Positions 12,953 through 24,974 of a stretch of DNA of 64,000 nucleotides are shown here, piece after piece. A program made the position numbers and the translations under genes. The stretch spans positions 1,178,001-1,242,000 of the forward strand of contig OX359201.1 in assembly GCA_947172415.1 (NCBI GenBank), given 5' to 3'. The notes below the pieces were generated by a model. That model searched no databases and was not told the DNA's origin. It saw only the letters and a program-made list of their open reading frames with translations. The stretch comes from Chondrosia reniformis. Lineage: Eukaryota; Porifera; Demospongiae; Chondrillida; Chondrillidae. The stretch's first letter is position 1, and each line of letters begins with the position of its first letter.

Positions 12953-13991
12953 CTCAGTAATAGTGTAATTTAGGGTATATGCAATACAGCTGATATATAT
13001 ATACAGTATATAGTAGGTTAACTCATAACGAAGCCATTAATTTGACCATTGTCACCTAGTATGAGGACTATCAACAATATTAACGGGCCTCATCAAATCT
13101 TTCATGTAACCCACAAGTTGACCCCAGTAGATATGTTTTGACTGTCAAGTTCTTGAGTTAATTTAATAATGTTGTTATTGCTTTGATGGAGTAGTTTATG
13201 ACCGTTAATTGGTTCCATGCACAGATGTTCTAGTTAAGTATAATGAACTAAGTATATATAGGTATTAACCGATACAAGGGATACATTCAGTTCAGAGAGT
13301 CCTGATAATGTCAATTTAGGAAAAGTTTCTGTTTAAAATCTATTTATTAAATAAGTACTGTATCTACATTCAATGTACTGATTTGTGAACATAAATAGGT
13401 TTTCCCAGTTTCATTAAGATAGGTATACGTACATGGCATTATATTAAAAGTTTTGCTGTGTGCAAGTTGCAAGAAAAGATCCATAAACAAGCCATGTATA
13501 CGTACTGTATATACGTATATCTGTGTAAATGTACTGAGACATTATGGTCTTATATAGCTCACTCTCTATTGCAAGATACATCAAATTTGCTGTCGAGTTG
13601 TGTCACTGACATTATAGTATAAGAAAACAAATATACATTGTACCAATGAGCTACAATTGCCACAGCAATATTCCATCCATCTTGTGTATGTAGCATTTCC
13701 AAGCCTCTCTGTTTCCCCTCTTAAACTAACTACAAGAAAGTGATTAGTCTTCATTTACTAATTGATTCTCTTTATTAGTCTTCATTTACTAATTGGTGGT
13801 GATTCTCTTTATCACCTTTTCCAGTGGGAGAGGCCATCTTAACTAATGTGTCGCTCAGTATGTATGTCTGACCTCATTAGTCGGACTCTTAAAGCTTTGG
13901 ATATGTATTTGTGATTATATATTCATACCTGTGAGTTGAAGGTTTGTGTGTATAATTAATTAAATAGTTTGTTTTTAGCTGATAGACTGTA

Positions 13992-14707
13992 CAGTGGAAC
14001 CTCACTTATCCCATTCAAATGGGGCCAGACCATTGACAGATAAGTGAAACTGCCTGAATTGCAATATTCTTAATAGCTACATTGTGCACAATAATAAATG
14101 TTCTTAATACAGCAGGGGCGGATCCACATATACGTACAAGAAAGTGTTTTCAGGGGTGGACCCAAGAATTTTTGAACTCGAGCTTTGTATCACAACATTT
14201 TATATACGTATGTATATGCCACAATGTAATGTATAGCACAATAGCACTAATTCATTGACAGCCAGCTCACAAAGGAGTCATGTGAAATCATTTTGTAAAC
14301 TTGACTTTTCAGCAAGTTACAACATTGTGGCCTCAAACCTACCCATTATTCTTATAATTTCTAACGATTTACTTCAATTTGAGAGGTTCTGTCTTGCAGA
14401 AGTGACTAAAGACTTAGTTATAACTCTGTCATAACAGCAAAATGGGGGATTGCAACCCCACCAACCCCCCCCTCTGGATCCACTACTGGTACAGTGTGAA
14501 AGTACGTACTCGTCCACAAGTTTCTCTTGAGTTGCTCCATCCTTCAGGCAGTCAAGTACTGCTATTCATCTTCTAGGGTAAGAACTACCCGCTTTCTTTT
14601 CATGGAATCTCTTCTCACTGCTTAAAGTAGCAATTTTGTTTTCGCCACAAAGGCTGGATAATCCGCGCGGCCAGTTAAATGGGGTGCAGATAAGTGAGGT
14701 TCCACTG
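13992..14707. mobile_element. Pogo/Tc1-type MITE interrupted by a second element
   Basis: Ends are CAGTGGAACCTCACTTATC and AGTGAGGTTCCACTG with TA at both flanks. It is split by the element at 14,113-14,488. Outside the insert it matches 8,377-8,712. Confidence 0.8.
14113..14488. mobile_element. hAT-like MITE nested in the pogo-like MITE
   Basis: Begins CAGGGGCGGATCCAC and ends TGGATCCACTACTG, resembling the CAGGGGCGGATCC termini common in hAT elements. An approximate target duplication containing TACAG flanks it. The copy at 8,377-8,712 shows the empty site. Confidence 0.65.
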
Positions 14708-14985
14708 TATATGTATTTATACTTACCTGAATAAAGTTTGTACATCTTAAACCTAATGCATTTGAAGATCTAGAGTGACCTATAGTACTGTTATTAGATT
14801 TCAGTATGTATATGTGCTACTTACAGGAGAGGCAACTCTGTATACAGTATACACATGAATGTACATCTTTAACTTCATTCATGTAAAGACTAAAAATTTT
14901 AGGCCTTATTCACATTCATGTTAATTTGTGTGTGGAATTTCATTATTTCTTCATGTATGCTGATATATAAGTATGATAGTCTGTT

Positions 14986-15165
14986 GAATACAATACCTCT
15001 TGGTACTGGATTTCCCCTTGGACCCACTGGACCTTCCCCTCCCTGTGGACCTGGAGGACCAGCTGGCCCTTGTGCTCCAGGAGGTCCAGTGGGTCCATCA
15101 TGTCCATCCCTTCCAGGTACTCCACATAAACATCATCAGCACTAAAGTCAGCTATATCACTGTAC
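14986..15165 (-). pseudogene. Remnant of a CL exon 1
   Basis: Minus-strand collagen stretch and its exon-1 splice donor, followed by a decayed N-terminus. There is no usable start or signal peptide, and one arginine position has changed to histidine. The copy at 34,926-35,105 is nearly identical. No exon 2 or 3 follows in the correct position. Confidence 0.78.
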
Positions 15166-15654
15166 TATAAGCAGAAGAAGCACCTCATGTTTTCTTAACT
15201 CTTTCTAAAGCCCCTGTTCAGTCAAGTAGTGCATGGTGCACCTTTTATGTGTATTTCTATGTCTTTGTACAAGGTTCTATGTCATTTAGTCTGCAAATGT
15301 AATTGGATATCTAATATATGTGTGGTTTCTAGTGCTTTATCTGCACCTGAAGTGTTTCCTAATTGAACAGCAGTAATAAGATATTATAATTATCACTGAT
15401 ACCCTCCAGTCATTGTGTCTACCTATCTAGTTTGAACCTTTATGTATTAGGTACGTATGTAGTAAGCTATCTATACATTAAGGATGTATATACGTACGTA
15501 TGTACTATACTTTGGGTTTACTGTCCAATAGTTACAGTCAAAGGTATAATATACCAAATGTTAAAAACAAAATTTGTCAATCCAAAATATTTGTTTGGTA
15601 CATGAAAATTGTACGTGTTTGTAGCACTATAGCTATTGGCTATATTTCATTATA

Positions 15655-15765
15655 TGGTCTTTATTAGCTGCTCCACTTTCCAAGTTATAAACTCCTGTCA
15701 TCTTGCTACATCACCATACAGCAAAACTATATATTATCAGTAGGAGGAGTTAGTTTCTGTTACAG
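15655..15765 (-). pseudogene. Remnant of a CL exon 3 tail
   Basis: A diverged copy of the last part of the head-encoding exon, matching the fragment at 9,590-9,690. Only the end of the head (WC...VELFI region) is recognisable. Most of it is deleted in the homologous place near 35,483. Confidence 0.6.
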
Positions 15766-15883
15766 TGCATTTTAATGCATTCTTTGCATTCTTCACAACA
15801 GAAATATGTTTATAATATATTGGTTCAGCATTATTATATGCAAATACAGTTCCATTATTCCCACTATTATACATGGTTACTGG

Positions 15884-18236
15884 TTATATTTCAGTAGTCT
15901 TTATATACAGCTCTACATTCCTAGTTGCAATAGCTTCATCAGATCTTGATTGATCAGCACACCAACGAAACTCTATGTTATCAGTAGAAGGAGTTGCTAG
16001 TTTCTTCCTAAACCAAGGTTGGTCTGGATTATCACAGCATGTAGAACCAGAGACACAAGAGACACCAGAACTGTCCCACAGACGATCAGAATAGACTCTT
16101 CCTTCGAAATTACTATTTGGATTTCCAGTGTCACAATAGTAGTCTCCTCCAACAAAACTTGGTGGACTAGCAGCGGCACTTCCATCTGATGAACAAGGAC
16201 ATTTGTAATTATTGTGAGTTTGTCTACTGTTCTCTTGTAGTCCAACAGCATAGCTCCAAATGTGTTGCCGTGGTGATCCTTGGGTAATTGAAATGCCATC
16301 CATATAAGGTCCATCAATTGTTTGAGGTGGAGCAGCATAAAGTCCAAATGCATCTGTGCTATACCACTGGTAAGCTTCAATCATTCCACACACGTCTTTA
16401 ATCTCCTTTCCAAGACTATCAAAGTACACTGAACTACAACCTCTATCAACTGATCTCCTGCAATACCATCTCTTGTTATAAGCAAACCTCTCAAGAGATG
16501 GAGGACACTCTGCCAAGTGACGACCGGTATAGAAGTAGCCTATTCTCATCCATGCTCCCTCTCCACAATAATGGTGTCCTTGAAGGTAGCAGTAGATCTT
16601 AAGAGTAGAGTTGTCTCTGGAGTTCCTTATCCAATACCATCCATTGTGGCTTTGTGGGTTATTCTTTACTATCTGATCACAGCTATCAGCTGGATAGTCG
16701 TAGGAGAGTCCAAGTTGAGTCTGTCCATTCTTCAGTTCAATCTGATCATCTATGTAGTCCTTAGATTGCTGTTGGAGTTGAGTGGTGATTCTGTTCTCAG
16801 TGTTTGTATCCAGTATGGTAATACCAGGTGGTCCAACCTGTCCAGGAGGTCCAGATCTTCCAGGTGGTCCTGGCTGTCCAGATGGACCAGATGGTCCACT
16901 AGTACCAGGTGGACCAGGGGGACCTACAAGATGAGAGAATTGTAAAATAAAACTATTTCAATCCCTTATTTGTGTTTAAATTGTGCACCCTTATGCACAT
17001 CCTTCTGGAATTCGACGGGTGTATGCATAGTGTTCTTTAATCTATGGTATACATGAGCGGTGGGTGATGATGATGAGTGATGACTACGACGGGTGCAAGC
17101 CGATCAACCATTCGGCACCAAAGAGTTATGCAGAGTTAGACGACACACATGGAGCTGGATGGCCTATTAGCATACTTTCCTCATTGTTTTGCTAAGCTGA
17201 AATGTGACAGTTAATGTTTAGCCCCAAATATGTGTGGCGTAATTCAATACTTTTATTGCTTATACTCGTATGCTTACACAATGTGCAAATATATACTTCC
17301 AAGGTTAGGAAGATGGCAGAGACTCCATTCCATATATTTGGAAAGATCGCAAGTAAAATCGAGAACTCGATGTCTTCTGTAGATTCTATCGATCTGTCAC
17401 GCTTTCTACATACTTCGTGAACTGTTCTAATATACGGATTTTTCTCACTTACGGACAGTGTCTGGTCTCAAGGTGTCCGTAATAGAGGTGTTTGAGTACA
17501 ATACCATCAAAGTGTAAAAATGTGTCTGTAGATGCACTCGTGTGTGTACCTGTGACTGTGTGCATGTGTATTTGTATATGTGCTTGCCCTCAAGATGTTC
17601 CTGTACATGAATACTCCTATTTAGATATACGTATAGTTTTATACCTCCTATTTACACACACTGCAGTAGAATACAAAAGATAGATAATACAATATGATAT
17701 AGAATCATACAAGTTAAATGCTAGTAGTGAATCCCCTCACCTGATGGTCCAGTATCTCCTCTTGTTCCAACAGGACCCTCTACTCCTTGTACACCTTGTA
17801 ATCCCATACTACCTGTATATATAAAATACAATCTTTTGTTACTAATCTATAGTAGTATATATCATTATTCATATGTTGAAAGTGTATATATGTACATATA
17901 ATGTCTCTTATATAGTCATTGCAGTCAAAGAGCAAAAATAAGCCTTGTATAATGATTATCTAATTCTAGAATCATTAATCTGTTTAATACAATACCTCTT
18001 GGTCCTGGATTTCCCCTTGGACCCACTGGACCTTCCCCTCCCTGTGGACCTGGAGGACCAGCTGGCCCTTGTGCTCCAGGAGGTCCAGTGGGTCCATCAC
18101 GTCCATCCCTTCCAGGTACTCCACGAAAAGTCAACTGAAACTCTGTAACATTATCAGCAGTAAAGTCAGCTACATCACTGTAGACTTGATATATCTGAGA
18201 GACAAGGAGAAACAGGATAACTCCAAAGACAGTCAT
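15884..18236 (-). CDS. CL4: collagen-stalk secreted protein, type I head
   Basis: Exons 17996-18236, 17741-17812 and 15884-16923 give 450 aa, the longest intact copy. The signal peptide begins MTVFGVIL. Variable segments: [29 protein letters not shown] and [10 protein letters not shown]. The GLYAAP insertion after DAF is shared with CL5 and CL9, although the other loops differ, which suggests exchange of segments between copies. The gene is intact, with canonical splice sites in phase 1. Confidence 0.87.
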
Positions 18237-18555
18237 TTTGAAACTATTCTTCTGTAGTGAATATAGCATACGTATATACAATGTATATACTTAAAGTACA
18301 AAGGTTAACGTACAAAGAAGTCTTTGTTCATTTAAGGGGAAGTATAGGGGCCCCGCTCTGTCCTATGTCAACAGTATGTTGGAGGTTATTACAATTCTGT
18401 AAACCACAAGTTATTGTGGTTTTTACCAGCTGTCTGAACTGTGTCAATCTTCTATAATACTTCTGTGTTTACTTATATTTAAAGTGTAAATTTAGTATAC
18501 AGTGTGACTGTATACATGTTAGTTCCCCTATATGCTCTTTTACAGAATAGGCATA

Positions 18556-18604
18556 TATCGTCTGTGGGACAGTTCTGATGGCTCTTGTGTCTCTGGTTCT
18601 ACAA
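18556..18604 (+). pseudogene. Inverted 49-bp fragment of a CL exon 3
   Basis: Plus-strand sequence reading CRLWDSSDGSCVSGST, the same words as the conserved [16 protein letters not shown] of the heads, but on the opposite strand to every other array member. It abuts the fold-back repeat that starts at 18,607. Confidence 0.8.
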
Positions 18605-18606
18605 AA

Positions 18607-18850
18607 GGTATCGATACAAGACAGTGATTATATGATATTTGGGCGCACTAAGCTGAAGTAGGAATAGTGCGCCCAAACACAGAAGTGTATGGTTAAGTTA
18701 CTTAAATTTCAGTATACATGCAACTTCTGTATGATTAGCCTTATCATATAATCACTGTCTTCTTCGATACTCTTTGCAGATGTATTAGTGAACACTGACA
18801 TTCCTACTTCTAACATCATTTTTGTAAATGTTTTTTATTTACTTGTATAA
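18607..18850. mobile_element. Fold-back MITE of the family flanking 52.5-55.2 kb
   Basis: An arm GTATCGATACAAGACAGTG is followed by a small hairpin (TTTGGGCGCAC ... GTGCGCCCAAA) and then about 200 bp that includes the inverse of the first arm (CACTGTCTTCTTCGATAC). The 200-bp part matches the inverted repeats at about 52,536-52,750 and 54,765-55,217. It looks like a deleted, snap-back derivative of that element. Confidence 0.65.
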
Positions 18851-19170
18851 GGAACTAATACAGTTCTGATTCTTTAGTGTCTTATGTAATGCCATGTTTA
18901 ATGTTAATAATGAAGTGATTGTTTATTGCGATCATGATGAAATCCAGAGGCATTATTAAGCAACAGCAACATACTGTACAATAGAACATTGCAACCTATA
19001 GGTCTTCATCAGCAATAATCTGGATTTTGCATATAATATGCAATTATACGAACACACTTGTCAATTGACATTTATAATACATAATGTAAATTAGTTTATA
19101 ATCTAGATATTGTTATAATAAGTAAATTTAGTTTCAAGTAAAACACGCATGTTATCAGATTTTATGTTGG

Positions 19171-21232
19171 TTATATTTCAGTCTGAATGTAAAGCTCCAC
19201 TTTCCTAGTTGGTGTAGCTTCATCAGATCTTGGCTGATCAGCACACCAGCGAACTTCTATATTATCAGTAGAAGGAGTTGTTAGTTTCTTCCTAAACCAA
19301 GGTTGGTCTGGATTATCACAGCATGTAGAACCAGAGACACAAGAGACACCAGAACTGTCCCACAGACGATCAGGATAGACTATTGGTTCCCAGTCAGCAT
19401 TTGGATTTCCAGTGTCACAATAATAGTCTTCTCCAACAAAACTTGGTGGACTAGCAGTATCACTTCCACCTGATGAACAAGGACATTTTCCTATATTGGC
19501 AGTTGGATCTATATCATTGTACCCAGCAACGTAGCTCCAAATGTGTTGCCGTGGTGATCCTTGGGTAATTGAAATGCCATCAATATAATGTCCATCAATT
19601 GTTTGATTTGGAGCAGCATAAAGTCCAAATGCATCTGTGCTTGCATATTGATAAGCTTCAATCATTCCACACACCTCTTTAACCTCCTTTCCAAGACTAT
19701 CAAAGTACACTGAACTGCAACCTACTCCAACTGATCTCCTGCAATACCATCTCTTGTTATAAGCAAACCTCTCAAGAGATGGAGGACACTCTGCCAAGTG
19801 ACGACCAGTATAGAAGTAGCCTATTCTCATCCATGCTCCCTCTCCACAATAATGGTGTCCTTGAAGGTAGCAGTAGATCTTAAGAGTAGAGTTGTCTCTG
19901 GAGTTCCTTATCCAATACCATCCATTGTGGCTTTGTGGGTTATTCTTTACTATCTGATCACAGCTATCAGCTGGATAGTCGTAGGAGAGTCCAAGTTGAG
20001 TCTGTCCATTCTTCAGTTCTATCTGATCATCTATGTAGTCCTTAGATTGCTGTTGGAGTTGAGTGGTGATTCTGTTCTCGGTGTTTGTATCCAGTATGGT
20101 AATACCAGGTGGTCCAACCTGTCCAGGAGGTCCAGATCTTCCAGGTGGTCCTGGCTGTCCAGATGGACCAGACGGTCCACTAGTACCAGGTGGACCAGGG
20201 GGACCTGCGAGATGAGAGAATTGTAAAATAGAGACAACTATTTAAATCATATTCCTTATTAATGTTTAAATGGCGCAACCTTGTGCATCCTTCTGGAATT
20301 CAACAGGTGTATGCATAGTGTTCTTTAATCTATGGTGTACGTGAGCGATGGGTGATGATGAGTGATGGCTATTGAATTACCATGTGATATGACGAGTGTA
20401 AGCAGCGTTAGATTACACGAAGATGGACCTCCTATTAGCATGCATCATTTTCTATTTTGCTATAGCTGAAATGCGTGACAGTTAGTGTTCAGCTTCCCAT
20501 AGTCCTATAGCATATACAATTGTTTGTGTAATCAAAGTGAAAAAGTATGGGCATGCATGTCTGTAGGTGTGTGTATGCATGTGTGTGTACCTGTAACTGT
20601 GTATTTGTATGTATGTGCTCGCCCTCAAGATGTCTTGTATTCTACTAGTAGTAGTTACTGTGTAAATAGGAGATTTGTGTACTGTATTCATATAGAGGAA
20701 GAATACAATGATTAATATCATGCAGGTTGTATCTCCTCACCTGATGGTCCTATATCTCCTCTTGGTCCAACAGGACCCTCTACTCCTTGTACACCTTGTA
20801 ATCCCATACTACCTGTATATTCAGAAGTACTTTTGTAGCTGATATAGTATATATCTACAGTAGTATCATTATTCATGTGTTGAAAGTGTACATACAGTAT
20901 ATACGTACATATATGTGCGTATATCATTGCAGTCAAAGAGCAAAAATAAGCCTTGTATAATTATTAAATAATTCTAGTATCATTAATCTGTTGAATACAA
21001 TACCTCTTGGTCCTGGATTTCCCCTTGGACCCACTGGACCTTCCCCTCCCTGTGGACCTGGAGGACCAGCTGGCCCTTGTGCTCCAGGAGGTCCAGTGAG
21101 TCCATCACGCCCATCCCTTCCAGGTACTCCACGAAAAGTCAATTGAAACTCTGTAACATTATCAGCAGTAAAGTCAGCTACATCACTGTAAACTGTATGT
21201 ACTATAAGCAGAAGAACCACACTGTAACCCAT
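19171..21232 (-). CDS. CL5: collagen-stalk secreted protein, type I head, short signal peptide
   Basis: Exons 21004-21232, 20741-20812 and 19171-20204 give 444 aa. The signal peptide is a third type ([16 protein letters not shown]), four residues shorter; everything after it fits the family. Variable segments: [28 protein letters not shown] and [10 protein letters not shown]. The conserved TIDGPY reads TIDGHY here, and FVGGDYY reads FVGEDYY. The frame is intact. Confidence 0.87.
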
Positions 21233-22616
21233 AATAGGAGACCTGTCTTCTTCATAAGTTTTAGTGACCTTGTTTGGTCAAGTCTTGATTGCTTCTTTAT
21301 ATAGCGTCTATTCTATTTGTAGTCTGTAACAATGTTTACTAGTGTCAGCAACCAAAGCATCAAAGTCAGTTGTAACTTAATATTAAAATAGGTAAAGTCC
21401 ACTAGGTCCTTAATGGAATGGAAGACATACTACATGTCTACTTTATTGATTTTAAAGCCCTATTTCATCCCAGCTGTATTACATTTTTTGCTTACTCTGT
21501 AGGTCTGTATGTTACTAATTTGTCTGCTCATGTGAATTGGTTAGTATGACTGTGTTTCAGCATGCTTCCCTTTCAATTTCCAGTGCACCTCTGTGTATAG
21601 TGTCAGCATCTGAAGTCTTCCCTAATTTAATAACACTTAAGTGTTTTGGTGTGCCCCTGATCTTTGTCTGCCTAGCTAATTTGTTAGTTTGAACCTCTAT
21701 GTATTTAGTAAGCTGTCTATATATATATCTTGAGGCTACTAGTACAGTATAAGGTAAGATGTCCAATAGATACAATTGAAAGGTATACCAAATGTTAAGA
21801 ACAGAGTCTCTCAATATATACAGTACAAGTTACAATATATATATATATATATATACGTGTATATAATATATAGATTAGTGTATGTCTGTACATGTTGTAC
21901 TCCAGCTATAATACTGTAATCCACAAGCACCAACGCACACGTATATACATATACTGTATATGTGAACATCACAGATCATTCTATATAATTATTATGTGAA
22001 GTTTGTTGAGTTCATAATACTTTAATAAGACTCAGCAACAGCGACGACCTGGAGATTTTCATCCTTACAACTTATGCTGATGAAATCTCCTGGTTGATAC
22101 ATTTACTTTGTGAAATATAATTGTTGCTGTACAGTACGTATACATCAGAATAACTAATGCATTGAATAAATTCATAGTGCCCTCATTTCTGCTTTCTATC
22201 CATGTGCATGTATTTATACTTCTAATTGTCTTCTGTCATAAGTACCTACATTATTCTGGCAAGGAGCTAATCCCTAACACTATATACGTATATAGGTACA
22301 ACCTTTTTAATTGATTTCTGAATGGTCTCAAAGTATTTTACTCATACTCTGTGTATGAAAATGTGGTTAAATTCAGTTAAATATTTTGGTCATTTCAGTG
22401 TATATTCTTCAAATGTAGTATGAGTGTTTAATGGTTCATCTAGTTAATGCCTTAATTAAGATTTAATATGCAATTATACGAAACCACTTGTCAATTGACA
22501 TTTCTAATACATGATGTAAATTAGTCAATAATCTAGATATTTTTGCATTGTTTTATATAAATAAATTCAGTTTCAAATATAACAAGCATGTTAACAGTTA
22601 ACACATCCTTTGTTGG
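21233..22616. other. Spacer
   Basis: No gene seen. AT-rich, with a TATATA run near 21,836-21,860. About 200 bp near 22,130-22,330 recur in diverged form near 23,030-23,230, on either side of the exon remnant at 22,617. Confidence 0.55.
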
Positions 22617-23002
22617 TTATATTTCAGTCTGAATGTAAAGCTCCACTTTCCTAGTTGGTGTAAACTCATTTGATCTTGGTTCATCAGCACACCAGCGAAA
22701 CTCTATGTTATCAGTAGAAGGAGTTGTTAGTTTCTTCCTAAACCAAGGTTGGTCTGAACTGTCCCACAGACGATCAGGATAGACTACTCCTTCGAAATTA
22801 CTATTTGGATTTTCAGTGTCACAATAGTAGTCTCCTCCAACAAAACTTGGTGGACTAGCAGTACCACTTCCACCTGATGAACAAGGACTTGGCTGATTGA
22901 AGACTGTACTGTGTTATAAATTCCTACAACATAACTCCAAATGTGTTGCCGTGGCAATCCTTGGGTAATAGAAATGCCATCCATATAAGGTCCATCAATT
23001 GA
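22617..23002 (-). pseudogene. Remnant of a CL exon 3
   Basis: The last third of a head-encoding exon, from the TIDGPYMDG region to the natural stop. It lacks the collagen, neck and first half of the head. A deletion of about 42 bp has removed the VSGSTCC region. The signal-peptide and collagen exons are absent. Confidence 0.8.
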
Positions 23003-23587
23003 ACATTTATATACTTTGTAAAATATAATTGTTGCTGTACAGTACGTATACATCAGAATAGCTAATGCATTGAATAAATTTATAGTGTCCTCATTCCTGC
23101 TTTCTATCTATGTGCATGTATTTATACTTCTAATTGTCTTCTGTCATAAGAACCTGCATTATTCTGGCAAGGAGCTAATCCCTAACACTGTATATGTATA
23201 TAGGTACAATCTTTTTAATTGAAGTATGATTTATGAATGCTCACAAATTTCCCACTGTATATATTTCTCACATATCTATGTGTATGAAGATGCAGTTTAA
23301 ATTCAGTCAAAATATGGGTCATTTCAGTGTTTATTGTTCAACATATTTAAGGTTCAAATGTAGTTTGGATTTTGAATGAGAGTTTAGTATCTTATTTAAT
23401 GGTTAGTAATTTATGTTTCTATTTTACGTATGAACCTACGTCATCCATTCAATAAACAATTATTATGCGAACACACTTGTCAATTGACATTTCTAATATA
23501 TGATGTACATAAATTGGTTAATAATCTAGATATTTAGTATTGTTTTAGTTTCAAGTATTGCACATATGCTATCAGATCCTTTGTTGG
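23003..23587. other. Spacer
   Basis: No gene seen. Partly a second copy of the 22,130-22,620 sequence. Confidence 0.5.
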
Positions 23588-24974
23588 TTATATTTCAGTC
23601 TGAATGTAAAGCTCCACTTGTCTAGTTGCAGTAAATTCATCCCATTTTGGGTGATTAGCACACCAGCGAACCTCTATGTTATCAGTAGAAGGAGTTGTTA
23701 GTTTCTTCCTAAATCAAGGTTGGTCTGGATTGTCACAGCATGTAGAACCAGAAACACAAGAGACACCAGAACTGTCCCACAGACGATCAGAATAGACTAT
23801 TCCTTCATAATTACTATTTGGATTTCCAGTGTCACAATAGTAGTCTCCTCCAACAAAACTTGGTGGACTAGTACCACTTCCACCTGATGAGCAAGGACAG
23901 GTAGATCTACTAGACACACCAACATCATTTACTCCAACAACATAGCTCCAAACATGTTGCCATGGTGATCCTTGGGTAATTGAAATACCATCCATATTAG
24001 GTCCATCAATCGTGTATGAGGAACTAGCTTGAAAAGCATCCGGACTTGCATATTGATAAGCTTCAATCATTCCACACACTTCTTTAATCTCCTTTCCAAG
24101 ACTATCAAAGTACACTGAACTACAACCTCCCTCAACTGATCTCCTACAATACTTCATATTGTTATAAGTATACGTGTTCAGATTTGAAGGACATCCCACT
24201 CCTCTATTCAAATCAAAGTGTCCGATTCTCATCCATGTTCCATTTCCACAGTGAGGATGTCCTCCTATGAAACACAGCCTTCTGCTAACAGATCCATCTC
24301 TCCTGTTCTGTATCCAGTACCATCCATCAGGGCTGTGTGGATTACATATTGCTATCTCTTCACAGCTGAATGCAGGATAATCTGAAGACCTTCCAAGTCT
24401 AGTTTTTGTATTCTTCAGTTCTATCTGATCATCTATGTAGTCCTTAGATTGCTGTTGGAGTTGAGTGGTGATTCTGTTCTCAGTGTTTGTATCCAGTATG
24501 GTAATACCAGGTGGTCCAACCTGTCCAGGAGGTCCAGATCTTCCAGGTGGTCCTGGCTGTCCAGATGGACCAGATGGTCAACTAGTACCAGGTGGACCAG
24601 GGGGACCTACAAGATGAGAGAATTGTAAAATAGAGGCGACTGTTTAAATCATATTCCTTATTTATATTTGAATGGTGCAACCTTGTGCATCCTTCTGGAA
24701 TTCGACAGGTGTATGCATAGTGTTCTTTAATCTATGGTGTACATGAGTGATAGGTATGATGAGTGATGGCTATTGATCATGAATTACCATGTGTGATACA
24801 ACAGGTGCAAGCCAGTCGACTATGCAGGGTTAGACGACACACCTGGAGATGGATGGCCTATTAGCATACTTCTTTTCATTCTTTGCTTTCTTTTTTGCTA
24901 AGCTGAAATGTATGATAGTATGCTTGATATATCTGAGAGACAAGGAGAAACAGGATAACTCCAAATAGAACCAT
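23588..24974 (-). pseudogene. CL6: dead collagen-stalk gene, type II head
   Basis: The head exon (23588-24606) is nearly full length, with the type II start [11 protein letters not shown] and the variable segments YASPDAFQASSSY and GVNDVGVSSRST. It carries two nonsense changes: Gly to TGA in the collagen part near 24,579, and Trp to TGA in DQPWFRKK at 23,711. Exon 2 and the collagen part of exon 1 are gone. A signal-peptide remnant ([14 protein letters not shown], 24,924-24,974) is fused directly to intron sequence. These defects argue against a sequencing error. Confidence 0.88.

Larger units (their letters stand above)
12953..14985. other. Spacer with nested DNA transposon relics
   Basis: No gene seen. 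Contains the pogo-like MITE at 13,992-14,707 with an hAT-like insert. The whole block is part of the long duplication shared with 32,891-34,930. Confidence 0.7.
18237..19170. other. Spacer with inverted CL fragment and fold-back repeat
   Basis: Non-coding apart from the small inverted exon piece at 18,556-18,604 and the fold-back repeat at 18,607-18,850. The remainder is AT-rich with no supported gene. Confidence 0.65.
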
